Shown: positions 35,071 through 45,402 of the stretch, piece after piece
Layout: each line of letters starts with the position of its first letter
How positions within the stretch are numbered: the first letter of the stretch is position 1
Assembly (NCBI GenBank): GCA_946535225.1
Contig: CAMNDJ010000009.1
Coordinates: forward strand, 1-50,868
Direction of reading: 5' to 3'
Length of the DNA stretch: 50,868 nucleotides
Source: an uncultured Lachnospiraceae bacterium
GTDB taxonomy: Bacteria; Bacillota; Clostridia; Lachnospirales; Lachnospiraceae
Made by a program: the position numbers and the translations under genes
Notes under the pieces: model-generated
The model's input: the letters and a program-made list of their open reading frames with translations, nothing else
Databases searched by the model: none
What the model was told of the DNA's origin: nothing

Positions 35071-36294
35071 ATGTTTTTACACAGAAAATATAATCGGATA
35101 TTGATAGCAGCGATCATGTCGGCGGCACTTTTGCTTGCAGGTTGTGATACCTCCAAATTTGCACCTACTTCCGGCGTCAAGGAATCTGAAGAGGAGTCGG
35201 CTGCGGATGCTGCAGATCAGGTGGCCGATGATCAGAGCGGTGATAATGCGACGGATGATGCGTCCTTGACTGCTTCAGAAGGAGACGGAGAAGAAAGTGA
35301 CGGATCCGGTGAAGAAGCAGAAGAAATTTTTTATTCGAATTTTACGGGTCTGCCCATTACATATAACTGGCTTGACCACAGACCGTTGGCAGTGATGCTC
35401 AATAATATCGAAGCAGGCTGTCCTCAGTCGGGAATAGAAGAGGCTTCCATCGTCTATGAATGCCCCGTAGAGGGCCGTATCACAAGATTGATGGCTATTT
35501 TTGAGAAATACGAAGAGATCAAAAAGATCGGTTCCATCAGATCGAGCAGAGATTATTTTGTATATTATGCATTGGAGTTCGATGCCATCTATGCTCATTT
35601 CGGACAGGCGACGGCATATGTCGGAGAACTGCTTAATTCAGATGCGGTAGATAATATATCCGGAGCGGTTTCCGGTATCAATGAGCCGGCGACAAATGCG
35701 TTCTACAGGAGTACGGATCGTAAGGCTCCTCACAATGTTTATATCGATAATGAAGGCCTTATCCGGGACAGAGACGGATTCGGTTACAGAACGACTCTTA
35801 GAATGGGCTTTGAGAAGAAGTTCCTTTATCCCGAGGATGGCGGACGCGTGACATATGATGATGCGCCTTCTGCTATGGTATTGTATCCCGGTGGTAAGGA
35901 ATCAAATAAAGCAAACGGATTTGCCAAGGTCAAGGCCAGATTCGAATACAACCCCGAGGAGGGTAAGTATTACAGATTTCAGTACGGCGGTCCGCATATT
36001 GACTTAGAGACCGGCAATCAGCTCAAATTTGACAATGTCGTATTCCAGTATGTTGACGGTATCGTGAGAGACAGCCACGACTATCTGGGATTCGGAACTC
36101 TGTCCGGCGGATCAAATGACAAATGTATCGTATTTACAAATGGTAAGATGATAGAGGGTAAATGGGTCAGAACCGACATTTTCGGTCCTGCCAAGTATTA
36201 TGATAATGACGGCAATGAGATAATGGTCAACCCCGGCAAGACATGGGTATGTACCATATGGAATGATTTTGCCGATGATGTAGTGATCGAGTGA
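35071..36294 (+). CDS. DUF3048 (YerB-like) lipoprotein
   Basis: 407 residues. A lipoprotein signal (RILIAAIMSAALLLAGC) is followed by an acidic Asp/Glu/Ser-rich linker of about 60 residues and then the two DUF3048 halves (RPLAVMLNNIEAGCPQSG and IGSIRSSRDYFVYYALEFD are family blocks). YerB-type proteins are cell-surface lipoproteins of unknown function. I choose ATG 35071, which has GGAG nine bases before it. ATG 35026 and 35053 are in frame and would lengthen the signal sequence. It has its own promoter and is 19 bases from cobS. Confidence 0.82.
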   Translation: MFLHRKYNRILIAAIMSAALLLAGCDTSKFAPTSGVKESEEESAADAADQVADDQSGDNATDDASLTASEGDGEESDGSGEEAEEIFYSNFTGLPITYNWLDHRPLAVMLNNIEAGCPQSGIEEASIVYECPVEGRITRLMAIFEKYEEIKKIGSIRSSRDYFVYYALEFDAIYAHFGQATAYVGELLNSDAVDNISGAVSGINEPATNAFYRSTDRKAPHNVYIDNEGLIRDRDGFGYRTTLRMGFEKKFLYPEDGGRVTYDDAPSAMVLYPGGKESNKANGFAKVKARFEYNPEEGKYYRFQYGGPHIDLETGNQLKFDNVVFQYVDGIVRDSHDYLGFGTLSGGSNDKCIVFTNGKMIEGKWVRTDIFGPAKYYDNDGNEIMVNPGKTWVCTIWNDFADDVVIE

Positions 36295-36313
36295 TACGGA
36301 GGGGATTCAGTCT

Positions 36314-37114
36314 ATGAAGACCATAGGGAGAAGTTTTGTAATGGCTTTCTCGGGATATTCCATAAGTCCCAAGTCAAGTCTTGAAAGAAATAAGGAGAAT
36401 TGCGGTTTTATTCTCACGTTCATACCTTTGATAGGAGCGGTGATCTGTATCCTTATCAACAGATGGGCAGTACTCTATCCCTATGCTTGTGATTTTGCGG
36501 TTCTTCCGGCTGTTGTCGGGGCTGTTGTCCCTACGATCCTTTCCGGCGGTGTTCATCTCGACGGTTTCTTCAGGACCACTGATGCGCTCAGTTCTCATAA
36601 ATCAACAGAAGAAAAACTCAAGATATTGAGCGTGGATGCGCACGGCGGTTATTCGGCGATCATTGTATGTGTGTGCACATTCCTGATCGCTGTGGGTATC
36701 TGGAGTGAGATGCCGATAGACGGGATCTTCGTGATCGCATTCGGATATGTTATTTCAAGGGCTTTGTATTCAATATCGGTCCTTACGGTTAAGCATGCTC
36801 CGGTACAGGGAAGCAAGATCGCAAATTATGTTCCCGACAGCAATGCGGCCAGATGGGTTCAGGTCATCATCAATGTGCTGTATATTGTTTTGAGTGCAGT
36901 TCTCATGATACAGATCGCAGGTACCTACAGTGTGCCGAGACCTTCGGTTGCGATAGCAAGTCTTGCAGGAGCAGCCATAACATATGTTTATTATCTTATA
37001 GTATCGTTCAAGAATTTCGGAGGTATCACGGAGGAGACAGGTGGTTTCTTTGTCGTACTCTGTGAAGTGATAATACCAATTGCCGCACTCGCGGCTTTCA
37101 AGAGTCCTTTCTAG
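36314..37114 (+). CDS. CobS-like adenosylcobinamide-GDP ribazoletransferase, divergent
   Basis: 266 residues, about six or seven membrane segments. The CobS motif is GGVHLDGFFRTTDAL at 78-92, followed by KILSVDAHGGYSA. CobS joins adenosylcobinamide-GDP to alpha-ribazole. In typical CobS the motif reads GG-H-x-DG-x-x-DT-x-D. Here Asp83 and Asp90 remain, but the middle Asp is Arg87. No other cobalamin gene (cobU, cobT, cobC) and no cobalamin riboswitch are nearby. GGAGGGG precedes the ATG. The family is likely; activity as a cobalamin synthase is doubtful. Confidence 0.75.
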   Translation: MKTIGRSFVMAFSGYSISPKSSLERNKENCGFILTFIPLIGAVICILINRWAVLYPYACDFAVLPAVVGAVVPTILSGGVHLDGFFRTTDALSSHKSTEEKLKILSVDAHGGYSAIIVCVCTFLIAVGIWSEMPIDGIFVIAFGYVISRALYSISVLTVKHAPVQGSKIANYVPDSNAARWVQVIINVLYIVLSAVLMIQIAGTYSVPRPSVAIASLAGAAITYVYYLIVSFKNFGGITEETGGFFVVLCEVIIPIAALAAFKSPF

Positions 37115-37127
37115 ATCGGAGTAAAAC

Positions 37128-38312
37128 ATGTTAGCACAGAAGTATATTGATATGCTCGGACGCAAATCCGTGATCAGAGAATTATCGGAGTATGCCGTAG
37201 CAAGAGGTAAGGAGATCGGATACGAGAACGTATTCGATTATACTTTAGGTAACCCTTCGGTACCGGTACCGGACAGTTACAATAACAGTCTCAAACGTCT
37301 TATAGACGAGAAGTCATCCATGGATCTTCACGGATACAGCCAGAGCCTGGGTATCAGAGAAGTCAGGGATGCGGTTGCAAGGTCGCTTAACAGACGCTTT
37401 GGGATGAACTATACCCTGGATAACATTTTCATGAGCAGCGGTGCCGCAGGCGCCCTGGCACATGCGATAAGACTTGTGACCGTACCGGGAGATGAGGTGC
37501 TTACATTCGCTCCTTACTTCCCTGAATACGGACCGTATGTCAATCATTCCGGTGCAGTCTTAAAAGTTGTACCCCCGGATACCGAGACGTTCCAGATCAA
37601 CTTCGAAGCGTTCGAGAGTATGATAAATGAAAAAACGATGGCGGTACTCATCAATACTCCAAACAATCCTTCGGGAATAGTTTATTCGACTGCGACTATC
37701 AAGAGACTTGCTTCGATACTTACGGTTAAAAGTAAGGAATACGGACACATCATCTATCTCATCTCGGATGAACCGTACAGAGAGATCGTATTTAAAGGTG
37801 TCGATGCACCTTTTGTGGCAAAGCATTATGATGCTACGATAACATGTTATTCATTCTCAAAATCCTTATCGATACCCGGAGACAGAATAGGCTATGTAGC
37901 GATCAATCCTGCCTGCCCCGATGCCGAGATGATGACGGTCATGTGCGGACAGATATCAAGAGGAATAGGTCACAACTGTCCTTCTGCGATAATACAGTGG
38001 GCTGTATCGGAGAATCTGGATATTACCGCAGATATATCTGTGTATGAGAAGAACATGAACATTCTTTATGATGCACTTACCGATCTCGGATTTACCGTGG
38101 TAAGACCCGGCGGGACATTCTATATCTTCCCCAAAGCATTGGAGGATGACGCGGTCGCTTTTTGTAATAAAGCCAAGGAATATGACTTCATATGTGTGCC
38201 TGCGGATTCGTTCGGAGCACCCGGATATATCAGGCTTGCATACTGCATAGAGACCGAAAAAGTAGAGCGTTCGTTAGAAGCGCTTGAGAGATTTGTGAAA
38301 GAGAATTATTGA
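37128..38312 (+). CDS. Class I PLP-dependent aminotransferase
   Basis: 394 residues of the aspartate aminotransferase fold type I. The PLP lysine is Lys245 (YSFSKSLSIPGDRIGYV), the Asn-Pro substrate block is NTPNNPSG, and the cofactor loop is ISDEPYREIVF. The N-terminal AVARGKEIGYENVFDYTLGNPSVP is characteristic of a clostridial aminotransferase group with no settled substrate. It lies 13 bases after the CobS-like gene, so the two are cotranscribed. It does not look like CobD threonine-phosphate decarboxylase. The substrate is unassigned. Confidence 0.85.
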   Translation: MLAQKYIDMLGRKSVIRELSEYAVARGKEIGYENVFDYTLGNPSVPVPDSYNNSLKRLIDEKSSMDLHGYSQSLGIREVRDAVARSLNRRFGMNYTLDNIFMSSGAAGALAHAIRLVTVPGDEVLTFAPYFPEYGPYVNHSGAVLKVVPPDTETFQINFEAFESMINEKTMAVLINTPNNPSGIVYSTATIKRLASILTVKSKEYGHIIYLISDEPYREIVFKGVDAPFVAKHYDATITCYSFSKSLSIPGDRIGYVAINPACPDAEMMTVMCGQISRGIGHNCPSAIIQWAVSENLDITADISVYEKNMNILYDALTDLGFTVVRPGGTFYIFPKALEDDAVAFCNKAKEYDFICVPADSFGAPGYIRLAYCIETEKVERSLEALERFVKENY

Positions 38313-38338
38313 TCCGTTTTGTTTTTCAAACACACTTA

Positions 38339-38352
38339 TGACACAAGTGTCA
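38339..38352. promoter_or_regulatory. Inverted repeat, candidate operator
   Basis: TGACAC-AA-GTGTCA, a perfect 14-base inverted repeat about 60 bases upstream of the -35 of the DUF6465 promoter. No stem-loop terminator follows, so a protein binding site is possible. The 206-base gap 38313-38518 contains no gene. Confidence 0.4.
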
Positions 38353-38410
38353 CATATACAATGTGTACAAAAAAACAGCACAAAATGTCAATAAATTCGT
38401 GCGTGTAGTA

Positions 38411-38439
38411 TTGACACATACGTCAAAAAGTAATAGACT
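38411..38439 (+). promoter_or_regulatory. Sigma-A promoter of the DUF6465 gene
   Basis: A perfect -35, TTGACA (38411-38416), a 17-base spacer and TAGACT (38434-38439). The predicted leader is about 75 bases before ATG 38519. Confidence 0.75.
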
Positions 38440-38518
38440 CACTAATGTACTGATAGAAAATGACAACAAAAGATTTGTCATAGATTGTGATTTGCGTTTG
38501 AAAGAAGGGAGAGACAAG

Positions 38519-39103
38519 ATGGCAATCGAGAAAGTAACTGCTACTCTTAAGAAGGACGTAGCACCTGTTAAGACAGCTACAGCCACTGTTAAGGCTGACG
38601 CTCTTAAGACAGATATCAAGACACCTGAAGTTAAGGCAGCAGCTAAGCCCGCTGCAAAGCCCGCAGCTAAGAAGGCAGCTAAGCCTGCAGCTAAGAAGGC
38701 AGCAGCTAAGAAGCCCGCAGCTAAGAAGACTACAGCCAAGAAGACAACTACAGCAGCAGCTAAGAAGCCCGCTACAGCAGCAGCTAAGAAGACAACTGCA
38801 GCAGCAGCCAAGAAGCCCGCTACAGCAGCTAAGAAGCCTGCAGCTAAGAAGACGACCAAGAAGACTGCAGCTAAGAAGACTGTACTTAAGACAACAGCTT
38901 TATTTGCGGTAGCAGAAGGTGAGAACCTTACAGCTGATGCACTTATGAAGAAGTACCTTAAGACAGCTAAGGATCGTTGCAAATATGATCTCGGTCTTAA
39001 GACAGCAGACGTTAAGAGCATTGACCTTTACCTCAACATCAAGGAGCAGATGGTTTACTCTGTTATCAACGGAGAGATCAACGATAAGTTCGAGATGTAT
39101 TGA
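38519..39103 (+). CDS. Histone-H1-like Lys/Ala-rich protein with DUF6465 domain
   Basis: 194 residues. After a short N-terminal part, residues about 35-122 are a Lys/Ala/Pro/Thr repeat tract (AAKKPA, AAKKTT units) like eukaryotic histone H1 tails and bacterial AlgP/HctB-type proteins. A DUF6465 domain of about 68 residues ends the protein (DLGLKTADVKSIDLYLNIK). The tail is very basic and should bind DNA or RNA without specificity. GAAGGGAGAG precedes ATG 38519. The frame is open upstream to 38363, but that start would lie ahead of the promoter. It has its own promoter and a strong terminator, so it is monocistronic. A nucleoid role is inferred. Confidence 0.83.
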   Translation: MAIEKVTATLKKDVAPVKTATATVKADALKTDIKTPEVKAAAKPAAKPAAKKAAKPAAKKAAAKKPAAKKTTAKKTTTAAAKKPATAAAKKTTAAAAKKPATAAKKPAAKKTTKKTAAKKTVLKTTALFAVAEGENLTADALMKKYLKTAKDRCKYDLGLKTADVKSIDLYLNIKEQMVYSVINGEINDKFEMY

Positions 39104-39131
39104 TCAGTAAGAGAACATATGTAAATATCAG

Positions 39132-39163
39132 GGACTATTCCGGTTTCGGAATAGTCCTTTTTT
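39132..39163 (+). terminator. Rho-independent terminator
   Basis: A perfect 11-bp stem, GGACTATTCCG (39132-39142) with CGGAATAGTCC (39147-39157), a 4-base loop and six T residues. It ends the DUF6465 transcript and insulates hrcA. Confidence 0.95.
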
Positions 39164-39200
39164 ATGCGCCGGTATTTATAAATTGTTAATAAATAGGGTG

Positions 39201-39229
39201 TTGACACTCGGGCACTACGGGTGTATCTT
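39201..39229 (+). promoter_or_regulatory. Sigma-A promoter of the hrcA-grpE-dnaK-dnaJ operon
   Basis: A perfect -35, TTGACA (39201-39206), a 17-base spacer and TATCTT (39224-39229). The predicted start of transcription, about 39236, lies just before CIRCE. Confidence 0.85.
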
Positions 39230-39243
39230 ATGTTTTGAGGATG

Positions 39244-39270
39244 TTAGCACTCGAATATATTGAGTGCTAA
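39244..39270 (+). promoter_or_regulatory. CIRCE operator
   Basis: TTAGCACTC-N9-GAGTGCTAA matches the CIRCE consensus exactly. HrcA binds it and represses the operon until heat shock. It sits in the leader, 24 bases before the hrcA ATG. No second CIRCE is present before dnaK or dnaJ. Confidence 0.98.
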
Positions 39271-39294
39271 CAATACTAAAAAGAGGACACACTC

Positions 39295-40320
39295 ATGGAA
39301 TTAAGCGAACGCAAGATGAAGATACTCCGGGCGATAGTCCGTAACTATCTTGAGAGCGGAGAACCTGTAGGAAGCCGTACGATATCTAAATATACAGATC
39401 TCAACCTAAGTTCAGCCACGATCAGAAATGAGATGGCTGATCTTGAAGAGATGGGTTACATCGTTCAGCCGCACACATCTGCCGGGCGCATACCTACAGA
39501 TGCCGGTTACAGAGTGTATGTGGATACCATGATGGCCGAGAAGGACAAAGAGGTCGAAGAACTTAAGTCCAATCTTTTGGAAAAAGAAGAACGACTCGAT
39601 CAGTTGCTCAAGCAGACCGCCAAGCTCCTTGCAGTGAACACAAACTACGCCAGCATGGTTTCGGCTCCTTCGATAAACAGGAATAAGCTTAAACTGATCC
39701 AGCTTTCAAGAGTCAATGAGGATCAGCTCTTAGCGGTGATCGTTATCGAGGGCAATGTCATCAAGAACACTCTTCTTGATATCTCTGATGAGATCAGCGA
39801 AGAGACGCTGCTTAAGTTGAACATACTGCTCAATACTCATCTGACGGGATTATCGATAGAGGATATCAATCTCGGCATAATCTCATCGCTTAAGAAGCAG
39901 GCAGGTATCCATTCCGATATAGTCAGTGATGTGATCGATGCGGTAGCAAGAGCCATTCATGATGAAGAGGATCTGGAGATATATACCTCGGGTACCAATA
40001 ATATATTTAAGTATCCGGAACTTACGGGTGACGGAGTAGCCAGCGAACTAATAGGTGCTTTCGAAGAGAAACAGGCACTTAATGAACTGGTCGTTAAGAC
40101 TCTTTCGGAGACTGAGAATACAGGCATACAGGTTTATATAGGAAATGAGTCTCCCGTAGAGACAATGAAAGATTGCAGTATAGTGACCGCGACCTACGAC
40201 CTCGGAGAAGGAATGAAAGGCACGATAGGTATCATCGGTCCTAAACGAATGGATTACGAGAAGGTTGTGGACAATCTGAAAGATGTTATGCGTCAATTGG
40301 ATTCCATATATAAAAAGTAA
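39295..40320 (+). CDS. hrcA: Heat-inducible transcription repressor HrcA
   Basis: 341 residues. The N-terminal winged helix contains PVGSRTISKYTDLNLSSATIRNEMADLEEMG-type residues (about 23-57), and PHTSAGRIPTDAGYRVYVD follows, a signature of HrcA. The rest is the GAF-like and inserted dimerisation region. HrcA binds the CIRCE element found 24 bases upstream and so represses its own operon, with GroEL as its usual folding partner. It is the first gene of hrcA-grpE-dnaK-dnaJ, the standard clostridial order. The start is ATG with AGAGGA upstream. Confidence 0.97.
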   Translation: MELSERKMKILRAIVRNYLESGEPVGSRTISKYTDLNLSSATIRNEMADLEEMGYIVQPHTSAGRIPTDAGYRVYVDTMMAEKDKEVEELKSNLLEKEERLDQLLKQTAKLLAVNTNYASMVSAPSINRNKLKLIQLSRVNEDQLLAVIVIEGNVIKNTLLDISDEISEETLLKLNILLNTHLTGLSIEDINLGIISSLKKQAGIHSDIVSDVIDAVARAIHDEEDLEIYTSGTNNIFKYPELTGDGVASELIGAFEEKQALNELVVKTLSETENTGIQVYIGNESPVETMKDCSIVTATYDLGEGMKGTIGIIGPKRMDYEKVVDNLKDVMRQLDSIYKK

Positions 40321-40335
40321 GATAAGAGGATTGTT

Positions 40336-40995
40336 ATGTCAGACGTAAATGAAGAGATCAAAGAAGAAGAGATCGGAATCGAAGAGCCGGTCGATCCTGA
40401 AGAGAAAATGACCGAAACGGAAGAATCCGACGCAACCGAAGAGACCGTGACGGATAATAAAGAAGATGCGGATAACAAGGAAGAGTCCGGGACGGAGACT
40501 GAAGAAGACGAAGAATCTCCGAAGAAGGGTAAATGGAAGAAGAATGACAAGAAGCTTGAAGCGCTTAAGCAGAAAAACGAAGAGCTCGAAGACAGAGTGA
40601 TGCGTCAGATGGCTGAGTTCGAGAACTTCAGGAAGAGGACCGAGAAAGAAAAGTCCGTGATGTTCGAGATGGGTGCCAAGAGCGTGATCGAGAAGATACT
40701 TCCGGTAGTCGACAATTTTGAGAGAGGTCTTGCGACGGCTTCCGATGAGGACAAGCAGGATCCGATATATGAAGGCATGAGCCTGATATATAAACAGCTG
40801 TCAGACGAGCTGGACAAGATGGGTGTTAAACCGATAGAAGCTCTGGGAGTGGAATTCAACCCCGAATTTCATAATGCGGTGATGCAGGAAGAGAGCGATG
40901 AGTTCGAAGAGGGTATCATCTGCAAGGAGCTCCAAAAGGGTTATACATATAAGGACAGCGTAGTAAGACACAGCATGGTAGCGGTAGCCAAATAG
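40336..40995 (+). CDS. grpE: Nucleotide exchange factor GrpE
   Basis: 219 residues. An acidic, disordered N-terminal stretch (residues 1-65, rich in Glu and Asp) is followed by a long coiled coil (EALKQKNEELEDRVMRQM) with AEFENFRKRTEKEK, then the beta domain ending in GVEFNPEFHNAVM and the VVRHSMVAVAK tail. It releases ADP from DnaK. The acidic extension is longer than in E. coli GrpE but usual in clostridia. It lies 15 bases from hrcA. Confidence 0.96.
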   Translation: MSDVNEEIKEEEIGIEEPVDPEEKMTETEESDATEETVTDNKEDADNKEESGTETEEDEESPKKGKWKKNDKKLEALKQKNEELEDRVMRQMAEFENFRKRTEKEKSVMFEMGAKSVIEKILPVVDNFERGLATASDEDKQDPIYEGMSLIYKQLSDELDKMGVKPIEALGVEFNPEFHNAVMQEESDEFEEGIICKELQKGYTYKDSVVRHSMVAVAK

Positions 40996-41018
40996 GAACG
41001 TAAGAGGAGACGTTCTTA
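40993..41018 (+). other. Hairpin between grpE and dnaK
   Basis: TAGGAACGT (40993-41001) pairs with ACGTTCTTA (41010-41018), nine pairs with one G-U and an 8-base loop. It begins at the grpE stop codon. No T-run follows, so a processing or stabilising site is more likely than a terminator. Confidence 0.5.
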
Positions 41019-41019
41019 A

Positions 41020-42960
<1,941 letters not shown>

Positions 42961-42989
42961 TAAGTAACAGGAGTAAGATATTCAGATCG

Positions 42990-43021
42990 ACTTAAGGGGG
43001 CAGGCTTATGTCCCCTTAAGT
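42990..43021 (+). other. Hairpin between dnaK and dnaJ
   Basis: A perfect 10-bp stem, ACTTAAGGGG (42990-42999) with CCCCTTAAGT (43012-43021), and a 12-base loop. There is no T-run, so it probably lowers dnaJ expression or protects the dnaK message rather than ending it. Confidence 0.6.
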
Positions 43022-43042
43022 GACGATATCGGAGAATGAATA

Positions 43043-44221
43043 ATGGCGGAGCAGAAGAGAGATTATTATGAAGTGCTGGGCGTTGACAAGAACGCAGATG
43101 AAGCGGCACTCAAAAAAGCATATCGAGTCCTGGCCAAGAAATATCATCCGGATATGAATCCCGGAGATGCGGATGCAGAGAAGAAGTTCAAAGAGGCTTC
43201 GGAGGCCTATGCCGTACTCAGCGACCCTGAGAAGAGGCGTCAGTATGATCAGTTCGGTCATGCGGCATTCGAAGGCGGAGCAGGAGCGGGCGGCTTTGGC
43301 GGCTTTGATTTCAACGGTGCGGATTTTACGGATATCTTTGGCGATCTGTTCGGCGATCTGTTTGGCGGCGGAAGAAGGAGCAGCGGTTCCAGAAACGGTC
43401 CAATGAAGGGGTCAAATGTTCGTACGAGTATACGTATCACATTTGAGGAGGCTGTGTTCGGCTGTGAAAAAGAGATAGATCTGACCGTTAAGGAAGAATG
43501 TAAGACCTGTAAGGGCTCAGGAGCCAAGCCCGGTACATCACCGGTAACATGTACCAAGTGCGGAGGAAAGGGCCAGGTCGTCTTCTCACAGCAGTCTTTC
43601 TTCGGTACTGTGCGTAATGTTCAGACATGTCCGGATTGTCAGGGCACAGGTAAGGTGATCAAGGAGAAATGCCCGGACTGCCGCGGAACCGGATATATAC
43701 CGATGAAAAAAAGATTTGCCGTTGATATACCGGCAGGTATCGATAACGGACAGTGTAAGAGGCTTTCGGGACAGGGCGAACCCGGTATAAACGGAGGACC
43801 GAGAGGAGACGTTCTCGTAGAAGTCATAGTAGGACGTCATCCCATATTCCAGAGGCAGGATATGAACATATTCTCTACGGTACCCGTATCATTCCCGATA
43901 GCGGCCTTAGGAGGCGAGATCGTCATAGATACCGTGGATGGCAAGGTCATATATGAAGTCAAGCCCGGAACTCAGACGGACACAAGGGTCAGACTCAAAG
44001 GCAAGGGTGTACCTTCCCTGCGCAATAAGGAGGTCAGAGGCGATCAGTATGTGACGTTGGTGGTTCAGGTGCCGGATAAGCTTTCGCACGAGGCAAAGGA
44101 ACTGTTATCCCAGTACGATGCGGCTAATGATGATTCACTGAATGCGGCTAAGCGATATACCGAGTCCAAATCAGGTTCAGGGGCTTCCGGCCAGAGCAGG
44201 AAGAAAAAGAAGATATTCTGA
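43043..44221 (+). CDS. dnaJ: Chaperone DnaJ (Hsp40)
   Basis: 392 residues, type I DnaJ with all parts: J domain with HPD at 35-37, a Gly/Phe region ([10 protein letters not shown] and FGDLFGGG), four zinc motifs of CxxCxGxG form ([32 protein letters not shown]), and the two beta-barrel C-terminal domains. It delivers substrates to DnaK and stimulates its ATPase. The last 20 residues are Ser/Gly/Lys-rich. It is the final gene of the operon and is followed by a strong terminator. Confidence 0.98.
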   Translation: MAEQKRDYYEVLGVDKNADEAALKKAYRVLAKKYHPDMNPGDADAEKKFKEASEAYAVLSDPEKRRQYDQFGHAAFEGGAGAGGFGGFDFNGADFTDIFGDLFGDLFGGGRRSSGSRNGPMKGSNVRTSIRITFEEAVFGCEKEIDLTVKEECKTCKGSGAKPGTSPVTCTKCGGKGQVVFSQQSFFGTVRNVQTCPDCQGTGKVIKEKCPDCRGTGYIPMKKRFAVDIPAGIDNGQCKRLSGQGEPGINGGPRGDVLVEVIVGRHPIFQRQDMNIFSTVPVSFPIAALGGEIVIDTVDGKVIYEVKPGTQTDTRVRLKGKGVPSLRNKEVRGDQYVTLVVQVPDKLSHEAKELLSQYDAANDDSLNAAKRYTESKSGSGASGQSRKKKKIF

Positions 44222-44244
44222 AAAGAAGGATATTGAATTTTGCA

Positions 44245-44283
44245 GAGTCAAGGCACAATATATTGTGCCTCGGCTCTTTTTTT
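44245..44283 (+). terminator. Rho-independent terminator of the heat-shock operon
   Basis: The stem GAGTCAAGGCACAA (44245-44258) with TTGTGCCTCGGCTC (44263-44276), one A-C mismatch and a TATA loop, is followed by seven T residues. The inner 20 bases form a perfect palindrome. Confidence 0.95.
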
Positions 44284-44310
44284 GACCGAAAAAATATGCT
44301 AGAATATAAA
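44282..44310 (+). promoter_or_regulatory. Promoter of tsaC, very close to the start codon
   Basis: TTGACC (44282-44287), a 17-base spacer and TATAAA (44305-44310). An alternative is the extended -10 TGC-TAGAAT (44297-44305). Either places transcription at about 44311-44317, almost on the ATG at 44316. The -35 overlaps the T-run of the dnaJ terminator. Confidence 0.65.
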
Positions 44311-44315
44311 AGGTT

Positions 44316-45401
44316 ATGGACACAGAGATACTGAGAATTGACAGAGATCACATCAGTGACAGTGATATCAAAAGGGCAGCCGGAGTGATAAGATCCGGAG
44401 GACTTGTGGCTTTCCCTACAGAGACTGTTTACGGTTTGGGCGGTGATGCGCTGAATCCCGATTCATCTAAGAAGATTTATGCAGCCAAGGGCAGGCCTTC
44501 TGATAATCCCCTTATAGTACATATATATGATCTTGGGCAGGTAGAGAAGATCGCGATGCTTGACGAAGGATCATACCGGATAGACAGAGTTCCCGACAAA
44601 GTTAAAGCGCTAGCAAAGAAGTTCTGGCCGGGACCGTTGACGATCATCCTGAATAAAAAGGAGAATGTTCCGTATGAGACAACGGGAGGGTTAGATACGG
44701 TTGCGATCCGTATGCCTTCAGACCCTATAGCAGCGGCGTTTATAAGGGAGGCGGGATATATAGCGGCACCCAGCGCCAATATATCGGGAAGGCCCAGTCC
44801 CACCAAGGTAACACATGTTATCGAAGATATGACCGGAAGGATAGACATGATCATCGACGGTGGCGATGTGGATATCGGCCTGGAATCGACGATCTTAGAT
44901 CTTACGGATAAGGCTCCGGTGATATTAAGACCGGGTGCGATAACAGACAGGGATATCTCGGAAGTGATAGGCAAGACCGGATATGATCCCGGATTAAAAG
45001 GCGGAGAAAATGCGGCTCCTAAAGCTCCCGGAATGAAATACAGACATTATGCCCCCAAAGGAGAACTGGTAATAGTACGGGGAGATGGAGAACGGGTCAG
45101 GGATTATATCAACGCAAGGATCCAAGAAGACAAACACGAGCTTATTAAGACCGGCGTTATTTGCCCGGATGAGCACGTGCTCAACTACAGGGCATCAGTT
45201 GTCAAGTGTACCGGCAAACTGGGCGATGAAGAGGCTGTGGCGCACCGACTGTATTCCATACTCAGGGAATTTGATTCAGAAGAAGTACAGATGATATATT
45301 CTGAAGCATTTGATGATGAAGGCATTGGCAGTGCGGTCATGAACAGGTTGCTCAAAGCAGCCGGGCACAGAGTTGTCGATGCAAATGACAAGGAGGAATG
45401 A
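44316..45401 (+). CDS. tsaC: L-threonylcarbamoyladenylate synthase (Sua5/YwlC type)
   Basis: 361 residues: the YrdC catalytic domain (about 1-205) with FPTETVYGLGGDAL and KGRPSDNPLIVHI (Lys58 and Arg60 region), a linker with GMKYRHYAPKGELVIV, and the C-terminal Sua5 domain. It makes threonylcarbamoyl-AMP from threonine, bicarbonate and ATP for the t6A37 tRNA modification. No normal ribosome binding site precedes the ATG, and the promoter is so close that the message may be leaderless. It is followed by rpiB and upp, the order known from Bacillus with glyA and ywlG left out. Confidence 0.94.
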   Translation: MDTEILRIDRDHISDSDIKRAAGVIRSGGLVAFPTETVYGLGGDALNPDSSKKIYAAKGRPSDNPLIVHIYDLGQVEKIAMLDEGSYRIDRVPDKVKALAKKFWPGPLTIILNKKENVPYETTGGLDTVAIRMPSDPIAAAFIREAGYIAAPSANISGRPSPTKVTHVIEDMTGRIDMIIDGGDVDIGLESTILDLTDKAPVILRPGAITDRDISEVIGKTGYDPGLKGGENAAPKAPGMKYRHYAPKGELVIVRGDGERVRDYINARIQEDKHELIKTGVICPDEHVLNYRASVVKCTGKLGDEEAVAHRLYSILREFDSEEVQMIYSEAFDDEGIGSAVMNRLLKAAGHRVVDANDKEE

Positions 45402-45402
45402 T

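Noticed and set aside
34951-36313. Cobalamin riboswitch for the CobS-like gene
   Set aside because: The 75-base leader before the DUF3048 gene is too short, and the gap before cobS is 19 bases with no B12-box.
37128-38312. CobD threonine-phosphate decarboxylase as partner of the CobS-like gene
   Set aside because: The text resembles a general clostridial aspartate aminotransferase-like group and not CobD; the neighbourhood alone is not enough.
38363-38518. Upstream extension of the DUF6465 gene
   Set aside because: It would begin ahead of the TTGACA promoter, and the added 52 residues have no family resemblance. ATG 38519 has a good ribosome binding site.
38640-38890. Repeats resembling a CRISPR array
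   Set aside because: Units are short, unspaced and in frame, coding the AAKK tail.
38350-39021. A 223-codon open frame on the - strand opposite the Lys/Ala-rich gene
   Set aside because: It is the antisense of a repetitive GCAGCTAAGAAG tract and reads as Ala/Phe/Leu/Val repeats. The + strand has a promoter, ribosome binding site and terminator.
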